Positions 55,222 through 64,000 of a DNA stretch of 64,000 nucleotides are shown piece by piece. Below the pieces are notes generated by a model. It had not been told where the DNA came from, did not search any database, and was given only the letters and a program-made list of their open reading frames with translations. Within the stretch, counting starts at the first letter, position 1; the number at the start of each line of letters is the position of its first letter. The stretch covers positions 2,542,001-2,606,000 of the forward strand of contig CP144172.1 of NCBI GenBank assembly GCA_039636865.1, in the 5' to 3' direction. A program made the position numbers and the translations under genes. The DNA is from Dermatophilaceae bacterium Sec6.4 (lineage in GTDB: Bacteria > Actinomycetota > Actinomycetes > Actinomycetales > Dermatophilaceae).

Positions 55222-56525
55222 GATTCACTCTCCCCGCCACCCGTGGCGGCATCTACGTCTGCGGGCCGCGGCGAATCCGCCGACGGTGTCGTCGCGTCAT
55301 CATCGATCAACCCGAACCAGGAGGCCGCGGTCTGCACGTCCTTGTCACCCCGGCCCGAGAGATTGACCAGGATCACACCCTCGGGGCCCAGTTCGCGGCC
55401 CACCTGCATGGCGCCCGCCAACGCATGGGCGCTCTCGATCGCCGGAATGATGCCCTCGGTCTGGGACAGCAGCCGGAAGGCCTCCATCGCGTCCACGTCG
55501 GTGACCGCGCGGTATTCGGCCCGCCCGCTGTCGCGTAGGAAGGCGTGCTCGGGTCCGATGCTGGGGTAGTCCAGGCCGGCCGAGACCGAGTGCGAATCGA
55601 CGGTCTGGCCGTCCTCGTCCTGCAGGACGTAGGTGTAGGCGCCGTGCAGCACGCCCGGCTGTGCCTGACCGCTGAATCGCGATGCATGCCGACCAGAGGC
55701 AACGCCCGCGCCGCCACCTTCCAGACCCACCAGTCGTACGTCGGCGTCGTCGATGAAGCGATGGAAGATACCCATCGCGTTGGAGCCACCGCCGACACAG
55801 GCCAGCACGGCGTCCGGAAGGCGGCCGTGTTCATCGAGCATCTGAGCGCGTGCCTCGACGCCGATGATGCGGTGGAAGTCGCGGACCATCTCGGGGAACG
55901 GATACGGACCGGTCACGGTGCCGAGCACGTAATGCGTGCCGTCGACGTTGGCCACCCAGTCGCGGAACGCCTCGTTCACTGCATCCTTGAGGGTCCGCGA
56001 ACCGTGCTCGACCGGCACGACCTGCGCACCGAGGAGCCGCATGCGCGCGACGTTCAGCGCCTGCCGCTCTGTATCGACCTTGCCCATGTAGACAATGCAC
56101 TCCAACCCCAGCAGCGCGGCCGCCGTCGCCGTCGCGACACCGTGCTGCCCCGCGCCGGTCTCGGCGATCACGCGCGTCTTACCCATCCGACGGGCGAGCA
56201 ACGCCTGACCCAGCACATTGTTGATCTTGTGCGAGCCGGTGTGGTTGAGGTCCTCCCGTTTGAGGATCACCCGCGCTCCCCCACAGTGCTGCGCGAACCG
56301 CGGAACACTCGTCAGAATGCTCGGCCGCCCCGTGTAGGAGCGGTGCAGCTCGGTGAGTTCGCCGATGAAGGCCGGGTCGGCCATTGCCGTGGTCCGGCAT
56401 TCATCCAATTCCTCCAGCGCCGCGACCAGAGCCTCGGGAACATACCGGCCACCGAACGCCCCGAACCGGCCCAGGCCGGGTGCAGGAGCGGTCTTGTTGA
56501 CGGGTTGCGGTGAAAGAGTGGTCAT
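55218..56525 (-). CDS. trpB: Tryptophan synthase beta subunit
   Basis: PLP enzyme of 435 residues that joins indole and serine. [19 protein letters not shown] carries the PLP-binding Lys, [19 protein letters not shown] is the glycine-rich catalytic block and [13 protein letters not shown] the phosphate-binding loop. N- and C-terminal extensions make it slightly long. 4-nt overlaps with trpC and trpA. Confidence 0.96.
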   Translation of the reverse strand: MTTLSPQPVNKTAPAPGLGRFGAFGGRYVPEALVAALEELDECRTTAMADPAFIGELTELHRSYTGRPSILTSVPRFAQHCGGARVILKREDLNHTGSHKINNVLGQALLARRMGKTRVIAETGAGQHGVATATAAALLGLECIVYMGKVDTERQALNVARMRLLGAQVVPVEHGSRTLKDAVNEAFRDWVANVDGTHYVLGTVTGPYPFPEMVRDFHRIIGVEARAQMLDEHGRLPDAVLACVGGGSNAMGIFHRFIDDADVRLVGLEGGGAGVASGRHASRFSGQAQPGVLHGAYTYVLQDEDGQTVDSHSVSAGLDYPSIGPEHAFLRDSGRAEYRAVTDVDAMEAFRLLSQTEGIIPAIESAHALAGAMQVGRELGPEGVILVNLSGRGDKDVQTAASWFGLIDDDATTPSADSPRPADVDAATGGGESES

Positions 56526-57322
56526 ACGGGCACCTCACGGCCTGCGTCGATTAAAATTTGTGCGGTCTCACGGGGCGATCCACCGATCACCAGTGCCTCG
56601 CCGACCAGCATTGCGTCGGCACCTGCAGCAGCTATCACGCGTACGTCGGAACCGGTGGCAATACCACTCTCGGCGACCTTGATGCGGTCGGTGGGTAGCA
56701 GTGGCGCCAGGCGCGCGAACGCGTGCGGGTCGACGTCCAGTGTCTTCAGATTCCGGGCGTTGATCCCGATCACAGCTGCACCCAGATCCACCGCCCGAGT
56801 CAGTTCCACCTCGTTGTGCACCTCTACCAGCGCCGTCATGCCGAGGTCGCCCGCCTGCTGGTACAGATCGCGCATCAGGGTGTCGTCCAGGGCAGCGACG
56901 ATCAGCAGGATCAGATCCGCTCCGTGCGCGCGTGCCTCGGTGACCTGGTAGGGGTCCACCATGAAGTCTTTACGCAGTACGGGCACGGCGACCCGGGCTC
57001 GGACAGCGTCCAGATCGGCGAGCGACCCCCCGAAGCGGCGTTGTTCGGTCAGTACCGAGATGACGCTCGCGCCACCGGCCTCGTAGGCCGCAGCCAGGTC
57101 GGCGGGGTCCGGGATATCAGCCAACTCGCCCTTGCTGGGGCTGCGTCGTTTGACTTCGGCGATCAACGCAACAGACCCAGTGCCGCCCAGCGCGCTCTGC
57201 GCGTCCAGTGCGGGAGGCAGCTGCGCTGCGACCCGCGACAACTCGCTGAGGTCGGTGTCACGTCGACGCGTCGCCAGGTCCTCGCGGACCCCGGAGATGA
57301 TGTCGTCCAGAACGGTGCCCAC
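56522..57322 (-). CDS. trpC: Indole-3-glycerol phosphate synthase
   Basis: TIM-barrel enzyme of 266 residues. [17 protein letters not shown] contains the catalytic Lys, [13 protein letters not shown] the second Lys, and [20 protein letters not shown] and [10 protein letters not shown] the substrate-binding loops. The start lies 5 nt after the small membrane protein gene and the stop overlaps trpB by 4 nt. trpD and trpF are not in the window. Confidence 0.96.
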   Translation of the reverse strand: MGTVLDDIISGVREDLATRRRDTDLSELSRVAAQLPPALDAQSALGGTGSVALIAEVKRRSPSKGELADIPDPADLAAAYEAGGASVISVLTEQRRFGGSLADLDAVRARVAVPVLRKDFMVDPYQVTEARAHGADLILLIVAALDDTLMRDLYQQAGDLGMTALVEVHNEVELTRAVDLGAAVIGINARNLKTLDVDPHAFARLAPLLPTDRIKVAESGIATGSDVRVIAAAGADAMLVGEALVIGGSPRETAQILIDAGREVPV

Positions 57323-57327
57323 GTAGG

Positions 57328-57591
57328 TCAGTGCACTCCGGTCTGGGCCTGGGTCGGTAGGTCGCGGGTGTCCTGCTCGCCCGGCGCCTTCAGGGCGGGT
57401 GCGCCGAAACCCGCAGCGCTGAGCCCTTTGCCCACCACGATGGCGATCACCACGAGGATCGCCCCGGCGATATCCAGCCAGGTCTGGTCGAAGCCCACCC
57501 CCAGCGAGATCAGCAGGGACGCCACGATGAGCAGACCGACCATGCTCCAGGCCGCGACACTGTGCCCGTGGTTTTCGTGTTCCTCGGCCAT
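57328..57591 (-). CDS. Small two-helix membrane protein (HGxxPAAW-like)
   Basis: Protein of 87 residues. HGHSVAAW near residue 8 matches the HGxxPAAW motif of a small actinobacterial family found between trpE and trpC, with Val for Pro. Two membrane helices follow ([19 protein letters not shown] and [19 protein letters not shown]). Function unknown; position in the trp operon is conserved (compare Rv1610). AAGGAG lies about 8 nt before the ATG at 57591. Confidence 0.8.
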   Translation of the reverse strand: MAEEHENHGHSVAAWSMVGLLIVASLLISLGVGFDQTWLDIAGAILVVIAIVVGKGLSAAGFGAPALKAPGEQDTRDLPTQAQTGVH

Positions 57592-57667
57592 CGATCGTGC
57601 TCCTTTTAAATCAGTGCCCCTCATGCTGCGCAGGACCGCGCGGCACCGGTGACCGTAGGACATTCTG

Positions 57668-58249
57668 TCAGGCTGAGTGAGCCCCATCGTCCCGTGGGTC
57701 ATCGACGGTCGGATCCTCGCCGGCGCTGAGCCGGTCCCACGCCGAGGTCTGGGCGACCTTCGCCGTCGGGGCGTCGTACCTGCTGGACAAACCGTTCCAC
57801 CGCCGACCCCCGATTCCGGCCTGGATCGCGACGGCGACCAGCACGGCCGCACCGAGAACTGCGACCCACGGCCAGAAGGTCAGCGAGCCGTTCACCACGG
57901 CTTCGCCGGTGCGACCGGTGGACGTCGCAGCACGGGCACGCACCACCGCTGCCGGGTCGTTGACGACCAGGAGTGCGCCGATCATGGCCAGCACTCCCGC
58001 CAGCGCGGTGGCGAACGTTGCGATCAGGCGGGCGATCCGACCCGCTGTCAACAAGGCGATGACGGCCGCCGCCCCCATCAATGCGCCCGCCGGAACCAAG
58101 GGCGCCGCACCGGAGCCACCGATCGCCACCTTCGACTGCTCCAGCACCGCGTCGGCGATATTTCCGTGCACCCATGTTCTGCTGGCTGCCAGCAACAGCA
58201 GCAGCACCGCGACCAGTCCGAGGAAGAAGACGGACCGTTTGCTGGTCAT
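57668..58249 (-). CDS. Tryptophan-operon-associated membrane protein (TIGR02234/Trp_oprn_chp type)
   Basis: Membrane protein of 193 residues with four hydrophobic segments. The N-terminal helix followed by AASRTWVHG is the family mark. The C-terminal tail is hydrophilic and Asp-rich. The family is found next to trpE in actinobacteria; its role is unknown (a tryptophan transporter or enzyme-anchoring function is a guess). The start overlaps the trpE stop by 4 nt. Confidence 0.82.
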   Translation of the reverse strand: MTSKRSVFFLGLVAVLLLLLAASRTWVHGNIADAVLEQSKVAIGGSGAAPLVPAGALMGAAAVIALLTAGRIARLIATFATALAGVLAMIGALLVVNDPAAVVRARAATSTGRTGEAVVNGSLTFWPWVAVLGAAVLVAVAIQAGIGGRRWNGLSSRYDAPTAKVAQTSAWDRLSAGEDPTVDDPRDDGAHSA

Positions 58250-59790
58250 GACACCCCCCGCATGCCCTGCGCCATCGCCACGGCGCGTAGCGCAGCCCTG
58301 GCCTTGTTCCAGGTCTCCTGATACTCACTCTCCGGCACTGAATCGGCCACGATGCCGGCACCGGCCTGTACGTACGCGACGCCGTCCTTGATGACCGCGG
58401 TGCGGATGGCGATCGCCAGATCGGCATCCCCTGCGAAGTCCAGGTATCCCACGACGCCGCCGTAGACACCCCGCCGAATACCCTCGTATCGGTCGATCAG
58501 CGCCATCGCGCGGGGTTTGGGGGCGCCGGACAGAGTGCCGGCAGGGAAGGTCGCGACCAGTACGTCGTACGCGGTCAACCCCGAGCGCAACTGGCCGACG
58601 ACGGTCGATTCCAGGTGCATGATGTGGCTGTAGAAGCGGGTCTGCATGAACTGGACGGTCTCGACGCTGCCCGGCGCGCACACCCGCTGCAGATCATTGC
58701 GCGACAGGTCGACCAGCATCAGGTGTTCGGCGCGCTCCTTGGGGTCGGCGACGAGTTCACTACTGAGTCGCTGATCGTCCTCGGGGGTCTTGCCGCGCGG
58801 TCTGGAACCGGCAATCGGGTGGGTGGTGACGCGTTGCCCTTCGACCTTCACCAGAGCCTCCGGACTCGACCCGACGATGTCGTAGGTCGAGCCGTCGGCC
58901 AGCGGCACCCGCAGCAGATACATGTAGGGACTCGGGTTGCTGGCGCGCAATGCCCGGTAGACGTCGAGTGCGTCGGCCGTGCACGGAACGCTGAACCGTT
59001 GGGAGACCACGATCTGGAAGGCCTCACCGGCGCGGATCGCTTCCTTGGCCTGCTCGACCATGTCGTGGTACTGCCCGCGCGTATGGGTGCTGACCGGCTC
59101 GCGCTCGAGCACCTCGGGCGCCGACACCGCACTGCGGGCAGGTCTGGTCAGATCCGCCTGCATCCGCTCGACCCGGGCCACCGCATCGAAGTAGGACCGC
59201 TCGACACCCTCGGGGCGGCTGTCGTAGTTGACGGCGTTGGCGATCAACAGGATCGACCCGTCACTGTGGTCCAGGACCGCCAGGTCGGTGGCCAGCATCA
59301 TGCTGATCTCGGGCAGCCCGAGCTGGTCGCGACCCGTATCGGGCAACGCCTCGAACCGGCGCACGGCGTCGTAGGTCACCACGCCGACCATCCCACCGGT
59401 CAACGGCGGCAGACCGGGGATTCGCGGGGTCGCCAACTCTGCCAGCGTCTCCGTGAGTGCCCGTGCCGGATCGCCTGCTGTCGGTACCCCCACCGGGGGT
59501 GACCCGATCCAGTGCGCCTGGCCATCGCGCTCGGTGAGGGTGGCGCGACTGGCGACCCCGACGATGGAATAGCGCGACCAAACCCCGCCGTGCTCGGCGG
59601 ACTCCAGCAGGAAGGTGCCCGGTTCATCGCGCGCCAACTTGCGATAGACCCCGAGAGGGGTCTCGGCGTCGGCGAGCAGACGTCGTACGACGGGGATCAC
59701 CCGACGGTCGCGGGCCAGCTCGGTGAACACCTCCAGCGAGGGCCAGTCCTGCCCGAACGGGGTCTCGGCATGCAGCCCGGTGATGTTCAT
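58246..59790 (-). CDS. trpE: Anthranilate synthase component I
   Basis: Converts chorismate to anthranilate with ammonia from a TrpG subunit that is not in this window. It has 514 residues. [18 protein letters not shown] holds the Ser of the Trp feedback site, and [16 protein letters not shown] and [12 protein letters not shown] are catalytic blocks; [20 protein letters not shown] ends the active site. The ATG at 59790 overlaps the hisI stop by 4 nt. No leader peptide is visible, since hisI occupies the upstream sequence. Confidence 0.95.
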   Translation of the reverse strand: MNITGLHAETPFGQDWPSLEVFTELARDRRVIPVVRRLLADAETPLGVYRKLARDEPGTFLLESAEHGGVWSRYSIVGVASRATLTERDGQAHWIGSPPVGVPTAGDPARALTETLAELATPRIPGLPPLTGGMVGVVTYDAVRRFEALPDTGRDQLGLPEISMMLATDLAVLDHSDGSILLIANAVNYDSRPEGVERSYFDAVARVERMQADLTRPARSAVSAPEVLEREPVSTHTRGQYHDMVEQAKEAIRAGEAFQIVVSQRFSVPCTADALDVYRALRASNPSPYMYLLRVPLADGSTYDIVGSSPEALVKVEGQRVTTHPIAGSRPRGKTPEDDQRLSSELVADPKERAEHLMLVDLSRNDLQRVCAPGSVETVQFMQTRFYSHIMHLESTVVGQLRSGLTAYDVLVATFPAGTLSGAPKPRAMALIDRYEGIRRGVYGGVVGYLDFAGDADLAIAIRTAVIKDGVAYVQAGAGIVADSVPESEYQETWNKARAALRAVAMAQGMRGVS

Positions 59791-60143
59791 CGCGGATCTC
59801 CGGCGACCAAGCGGTGGAAGCAGCTGCGTTCGCCGGTGTGGCACGCCGCGCCGACCTGCTCGACCCGCAACAGCAGCGCGTCACCATCGCAGTCCAGAGC
59901 AGCAGACTGCAGGTACTGGACGTGGCCGGAGGTGTCGCCCTTGCGCCAGTATTCGCCCCGGCTGCGCGACCAGAACGTCACCCGTCCCTGCGCCAGGGTG
60001 CGACGCAATGCCTCGTCGTCCATCCAGCCCAGCATGAGCACCTCGCCGGTGTCGTGCTGTTGGACGATTGCCGCCACCAGTCCGTGGTCGTCGCGTTTGA
60101 GAGAAGCCAACAGGTCAGCAGTGGCGAGGGGGGTTGCAGACAC
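59787..60143 (-). CDS. hisI: Phosphoribosyl-AMP cyclohydrolase
   Basis: Zinc/magnesium enzyme of 118 residues for histidine synthesis. [17 protein letters not shown] and DCDGDALLL carry metal ligands, and [14 protein letters not shown] the zinc Cys residues. The start is a GTG at 60143. It heads the trp operon here, matching mycobacterial hisI-trpE order. The upstream 116 bp holds a large palindrome and must contain the operon promoter. Confidence 0.94.
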   Translation of the reverse strand: MSATPLATADLLASLKRDDHGLVAAIVQQHDTGEVLMLGWMDDEALRRTLAQGRVTFWSRSRGEYWRKGDTSGHVQYLQSAALDCDGDALLLRVEQVGAACHTGERSCFHRLVAGDPR

Positions 60144-60198
60144 CCCGCCATTGTGCCGTTGCGGTCCGGACCTCGCCGAATCGACCGTCGTCCCGCTT

Positions 60199-60246
60199 TT
60201 TGGACATGCTCAACGGGGCACATGTGCCCCGTTGAGCATGTCCAAA
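60199..60246. repeat. 48-bp perfect palindrome between an ABC exporter gene and hisI
   Basis: 24 bp on each side are exact complements (arms run from TTTGGACATGC at the outside to CGGGGCACA at the centre). It lies 14-61 nt past the ABC exporter stop codon and 56 nt before hisI. As RNA it would make a stem of about 22 bp. On the minus strand it is followed by AAAAAG and not T, so it is not a standard intrinsic terminator. A protein-binding site or dispersed palindromic element are alternatives. Confidence 0.8.
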
Positions 60247-60259
60247 TCGTGAGATGGGT

Positions 60260-62095
60260 TCAGCGGGACTGCTGGGCCGTCCACGACGCATGCATCCGGG
60301 CATAGACGCTCCCGGCCTGCGTGACCAGCTCGGCATGCGGTCCACGCTGCACCACCCGCCCACGATCGACGACGACCACCTCGTCGGCGGCTTCGGCGGT
60401 GGACAACCGGTGCGCGATCGCAATCGAGGTGCGACCGCGCGAGAGGCTCTCCAGGGCACGTTGGATCGCGACCTCGGTCGCGGGGTCCACTGCGGAGGTC
60501 GCCTCATCCAGGAGCAGCAGATCCGGGCCGGCCAGGTAGGCCCGCACCAACGCGACGAGCTGACGTTCGCCGGCAGACAACGACTCACCGCGTTGACCCA
60601 CCGCTGTCGCGAGCCCGGCGGGCAGCCCGGCGAGCCAGTCACCCAGGCCGAGGATCCGGAATGCCTCGCCAACCTGCGCGTCGGTGATCTCCGGTCGCGC
60701 GAAACGCACATTGTCGACCAGTGGGGCATCGAACAAGAAGCCCTCCTGCGGAACGAGCACCACACGGGACCGCAACGAGGGGAAACGGATTCGACGTACG
60801 TCGACCCCGTTGAGCAACACGGTGCCACTCACCGGATCCATCAGTCGGGTGAGCAACTTGCCGATCGTGGTCTTGCCGGAGCCGGTCTCCCCCACGATCG
60901 CCACCCGAGAGCCGGGCGCAAGATCCAGGTCGATGCCGTGCAGCACCTGCGGGCCGCCGGGGTAGGCGAAGTCGATACCGCGCAGCTGTACCCGTACCGG
61001 ACCAGCGGGCAGGTCGACTCCGCCGGCGCCGGGATCGGGCACATCGGCGGGCGTGTCGATCAACCCGATCACCCGACGCCATCCAGCGACCGCATTCTGC
61101 AGCTCGTTGAGGTTCTCGGTCGCGGTCTGCACCGGCTGGGTGAACAAATTGACCAGGAAGAGAAAAGCCACCAACTCACCCAACGAGAGTCGCCCGTGCG
61201 CCGCGAGCACCGTACCCACCGCCAAGGAGGAGATGGTGGTGATGCCGGCGACCAGCTGTCCGGTGACGAAGGCGCTGACCGTGCGGACCTGGGCGTTGAT
61301 GGCAGACAGGCGGTGCGCCTCGACCGCAACGTCGACCCGCTCCGCCGTCCGGTCCTCGACCCCGTACGCGCGGATGGTCGTTGCCCCGACCACCGATTCG
61401 GAGATCGCGCCGAGCATGTCGCCGACCCGCTCGCGAACCGCAAGATAGGCGCGGCCGACGACCGCCTGGAAGCGGCGCAGCAGGATGAACAACGGGATGA
61501 AGCAGAGCCACACCACCCCGGTGAGCTCAGGACTGTAGAAGAGCATCAGCGCACTCGCGATGAGGATCTGTGCGCTGGAGACGATCAAGGTCAGACCGCT
61601 GGACTGCACGAACTTGGAGATCTGATCCACGTCACTGGTCACCCGCGACACCAGTGAGCCGCGCCGTTCGGAGCTCTGGGTGAGCATCGACAGATCGTGG
61701 ATGCGTCGGAAACCGGTGATCCGCAACGTCGCCAGGCCACTCTCGGAGGACCGGAAAAGTCGCAGGTTGACCGCGTACGACGCGAAGCTGGTCACTACGA
61801 CGGCAACCGCCACCAGCAGCACGAAACGCAGCACCAACCCCACGTCGGGCCCGCCCTTCGCCAGGATCCCCTTGTCGGTGGTCTGCTGCACCGCGACCGG
61901 CACGAGTACCTGCCCGAGCGTGGCGAGCAGCGCCAGCCCAAGAGTGATCGGGGCGCCGCGGCCCAGCTCCGGGGAGATAGCGAGGCCGCGCTTGAGGATG
62001 CTCCAGGTGCTCAGGTGATCGGTATCACCGACGCCTGCTGTCCGGGCGTCAGGGACTGCAGCACCGGTGGCGGCCTTCGTGGGGGCGGCGCTCAT
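60260..62095 (-). CDS. ABC exporter half-transporter, subunit with consensus Walker B
   Basis: Membrane-ATPase fusion of 611 residues with six helices then a nucleotide-binding domain. Walker A is GETGSGKTT, Walker B LLLLDEATSAVD with the catalytic Glu, and IAIAHRLST holds the switch His. The signature is LSAGERQL in place of LSGGQ. The start at 62095 overlaps the neighbouring exporter gene by 4 nt, so the two form a heterodimer. Substrate unknown; multidrug or lipid export is usual for the family. Confidence 0.9.
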   Translation of the reverse strand: MSAAPTKAATGAAVPDARTAGVGDTDHLSTWSILKRGLAISPELGRGAPITLGLALLATLGQVLVPVAVQQTTDKGILAKGGPDVGLVLRFVLLVAVAVVVTSFASYAVNLRLFRSSESGLATLRITGFRRIHDLSMLTQSSERRGSLVSRVTSDVDQISKFVQSSGLTLIVSSAQILIASALMLFYSPELTGVVWLCFIPLFILLRRFQAVVGRAYLAVRERVGDMLGAISESVVGATTIRAYGVEDRTAERVDVAVEAHRLSAINAQVRTVSAFVTGQLVAGITTISSLAVGTVLAAHGRLSLGELVAFLFLVNLFTQPVQTATENLNELQNAVAGWRRVIGLIDTPADVPDPGAGGVDLPAGPVRVQLRGIDFAYPGGPQVLHGIDLDLAPGSRVAIVGETGSGKTTIGKLLTRLMDPVSGTVLLNGVDVRRIRFPSLRSRVVLVPQEGFLFDAPLVDNVRFARPEITDAQVGEAFRILGLGDWLAGLPAGLATAVGQRGESLSAGERQLVALVRAYLAGPDLLLLDEATSAVDPATEVAIQRALESLSRGRTSIAIAHRLSTAEAADEVVVVDRGRVVQRGPHAELVTQAGSVYARMHASWTAQQSR

Positions 62096-63999
62096 CGCTG
62101 ATGCGCCGTCTCGTCGAACAGGTCCAACTCCAGATCGGCTTCGTTCGATTCCGCCTCGGCCATCTTGGCGCGGTCGACCAGCTTGGCCCGGTCGGCGAGT
62201 TCGGCTCGGTGCTCGACGTCGTCGGCGTACGCGCTGACGATGTGTGCGTACGGAGTACACCGCTGCATCAGCTCCAGGTGGGTGCCGGTGTCGACCACCC
62301 GGCCGCGTTCGACGTAGACGACTGCGTCCGCGAGGCAGATGGTGGACAGCCGGTAGGCCACCACCAGGGTGGTGCTGTTGCTTCCGCGTTGCGCTGCGTC
62401 GGCGCGTAGTCCGTCCAGGATTGCGACCTCCACTGTGGGATCCACCGCCGAGGTGGCGTCATCGAGTACGAGCAGGTGAGGGGAGCGGATCACAGCGCGG
62501 GCCAGGGCAATCCGCTGACGTTGCCCACCGGACAGGGTGGCGCCGCGTTCGCCGACGCGGGTATAGAGGCCGTCGGTGAGCTCACCGACGAACCCGTCGG
62601 CCTGCGCGACCCGCAACGCCCGCTGCACATCTGCGTCGTCGTACCCGCCACCGAGGGTGATGTTGCCCAGCACGGTGTCGTCGAAGAGGAAGGTGTCCTG
62701 CGAGACCAGGGTCGCTGCCGCGCTGATCCCGTGCCGACGGACGTCGGTCAGGTGGATCCCGTCGATGAGCACCACCCCGGAGCTCGGGTCGACGAGTCGG
62801 AGGGCGACGTTGGTCAAAGTGGATTTGCCCGAGCCGGTCGGGCCCACCACCGCGGTCAGCGAACCAGCCGGCAGATCGAGCGTGACGTCATGCAGCACCT
62901 GTACCCGGGTGGTGGGCTTCTGCTCTGCCTGCCCTGAGAGGTTCGCGTGCCCACCGACCTCGTAGGAGAAGTCGATATGGCCCATTGCGAGTGCGCCGGA
63001 TCCGTCGGAGGGAAGGTCTTTGCGCCCGTACTGCATCGACCCTTGAGCGGACAGCACCGTGTCTACCCGGCGCCATCCGACCAGGGTGATGGGCAGGTTG
63101 CCGAGTACCCACCCGATCGAGCGCACCGGGAAGGCAAGCAGGGAGAACAGGTACGCGACCTGTACGACATCGGCGGCGCTGAGGTCTCCGGACTGCACCC
63201 TCGCCGTACCGACTGCGAGCACCGCGAGGGTGCCGAGGGTGGGGATGGCGTCGATGACCGGGTCGAAGATGCCCATCACCCGACCGACCTCGATCGCGGC
63301 GCCGCGCAGCTCGTTGGTCCGCTCGGCGAACCGCTGCGTCTCCTGGTCCTCGCGGCCCATGGATTTCACCACGAGCGCGGCCTCGATGCTCTCGTGGGCG
63401 ACCTCGCTGACCTCCCCACGTAGCTGCTGAGCCCTGGTCGCCCGGGGCGAGACCATGGCCCGGAAGACCGTGTTGACCACGAACAGCGTCGGAAACACCA
63501 GCAGGCCTATCAGCCCGAGCCAGATGTCGATCCGCAGCATCTCGGTAACACCGACGATCAGCATCACCACGACGCCGAGGGCCAGCGGCAACGGCTGGAA
63601 AATCCCCCACGCAGCCTCCACATCGGCATTCGCGTTCGAGAGCAGCTGACCCGAAGGGTGGCGGTGATGCCAGGACAGTGGCAACCGCAGGTACTGCCGG
63701 GTGACCTGGCGGCGGTAATCGGCGTTGAGGTTGTAATAGGCCACCCCGGCTCCGACCCGGCGCAGCACGACGCCGACCGCGATCAGCAGCACCACGATTC
63801 CGAGTTGCCACACGATGGTCCACACCTGGCCGGCGGTCACCCGTCCCGCCTGCACAGCGGGTGTCACGACGCTGCTGATCAGGTGACCGATCACCCGGGC
63901 GGTGAACACCGTCATCACGCCGTAGAGGACCGATCCCACCACCGACACGGCCAACGCGCGTGGCTGCCTGCGGAAGCCCGTACCCACGATGCGTAGCAC
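62092..63999 (-). CDS. ABC exporter half-transporter, subunit with degenerate catalytic site; start uncertain
   Basis: Membrane-ATPase fusion of at least 635 residues. Walker A GPTGSGKST and signature LSGGQRQR are normal. Walker B reads LLVLDDATSAVD with Asp in place of the catalytic Glu, and the switch reads VVAYRLST with Tyr for His, so this ATP site should be poorly active. A charged C-terminal tail (LADRAKLVDRAKMAE) could be helical. The GTG at 63999 is the last in-frame start visible, but the gene may begin beyond the window edge. It is translationally coupled to its partner. Confidence 0.88.
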   Translation of the reverse strand: MLRIVGTGFRRQPRALAVSVVGSVLYGVMTVFTARVIGHLISSVVTPAVQAGRVTAGQVWTIVWQLGIVVLLIAVGVVLRRVGAGVAYYNLNADYRRQVTRQYLRLPLSWHHRHPSGQLLSNANADVEAAWGIFQPLPLALGVVVMLIVGVTEMLRIDIWLGLIGLLVFPTLFVVNTVFRAMVSPRATRAQQLRGEVSEVAHESIEAALVVKSMGREDQETQRFAERTNELRGAAIEVGRVMGIFDPVIDAIPTLGTLAVLAVGTARVQSGDLSAADVVQVAYLFSLLAFPVRSIGWVLGNLPITLVGWRRVDTVLSAQGSMQYGRKDLPSDGSGALAMGHIDFSYEVGGHANLSGQAEQKPTTRVQVLHDVTLDLPAGSLTAVVGPTGSGKSTLTNVALRLVDPSSGVVLIDGIHLTDVRRHGISAAATLVSQDTFLFDDTVLGNITLGGGYDDADVQRALRVAQADGFVGELTDGLYTRVGERGATLSGGQRQRIALARAVIRSPHLLVLDDATSAVDPTVEVAILDGLRADAAQRGSNSTTLVVAYRLSTICLADAVVYVERGRVVDTGTHLELMQRCTPYAHIVSAYADDVEHRAELADRAKLVDRAKMAEAESNEADLELDLFDETAHQR

Positions 64000-64000
64000 C

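Noticed and set aside
60199..60246. Large palindrome considered as an insertion-sequence end or attachment site
   Set aside because: No transposase, target duplication or integrase nearby; left as an unexplained palindrome.

Overview
This 64 kb window is high-GC chromosomal DNA from an actinomycete. The evidence is the conserved gene order, the many 4-nt start/stop overlaps, GTG starts, a PdtaR-type ANTAR regulator, an HGxxPAAW-like protein and an AAA/VWA pair that resemble mycobacterial neighbourhoods. It is probably a member of Micrococcales (Dermacoccaceae/Intrasporangiaceae-like), but that placement is an impression and not a measurement. I see no insertion sequences, phage genes, CRISPR arrays or rRNA. 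There is one tRNA, tRNA-Leu(CAA). No gap between genes is longer than about 210 bp.

Left conserved block (1-8635, all minus strand): yebC, ruvC-ruvA-ruvB, yajC-secD-secF, apt and relA (cut by the window edge). This covers Holliday-junction resolution, the Sec accessory complex, adenine salvage and the stringent response. A perfect SOS/LexA box inside a 28-bp palindrome sits just upstream of ruvC. pdxT, which often lies beside yebC in actinobacteria, is found 6.8 kb away. Six plus-strand genes (VOC protein, M20 peptidase, MFS transporter, methyltransferase, carboxymuconolactone-decarboxylase-like protein, GH51 arabinofuranosidase) lie between them.

Middle accessory region (16-35 kb): a small-molecule kinase, a PASTA lipoprotein, an AAA-ATPase/VWA pair, then a complete choline-to-sarcosine locus. 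The locus holds a betaine aldehyde dehydrogenase, an ABC importer (ATPase with CBS domain, double-length fused permease, lipoprotein binding protein), a folate-coupled dimethylglycine oxidase, a convergent IclR regulator, choline dehydrogenase, a stand-alone Rieske ferredoxin, a ferredoxin reductase and a Rieske non-haem-iron oxygenase. Read together it imports choline or betaine, oxidises choline to betaine aldehyde and betaine, demethylates betaine to dimethylglycine with what looks like a three-component oxygenase, and oxidises dimethylglycine to sarcosine while charging tetrahydrofolate. This locus is the most system-like novelty in the window.

Right conserved block (35-64 kb): polA divergent from a hotdog thioesterase, a GNAT protein, a five-gene branched-chain amino-acid ABC importer (livFGMHK, with a 16-bp hairpin after the binding-protein gene), the PdtaR-like regulator, tRNA-Leu, pyk, gltBD, and a tightly coupled hisI-trpE-(two small membrane proteins)-trpC-trpB-trpA-lgt operon. 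The window ends in a pair of ABC exporter half-transporters whose motif defects fall in the same composite ATP site. A perfect 48-bp palindrome separates that pair from hisI.

Several plus-strand genes (VOC, M20, IclR, kinase) have a -10-like hexamer 6-7 nt before the ATG and no visible Shine-Dalgarno sequence, which suggests leaderless transcripts.
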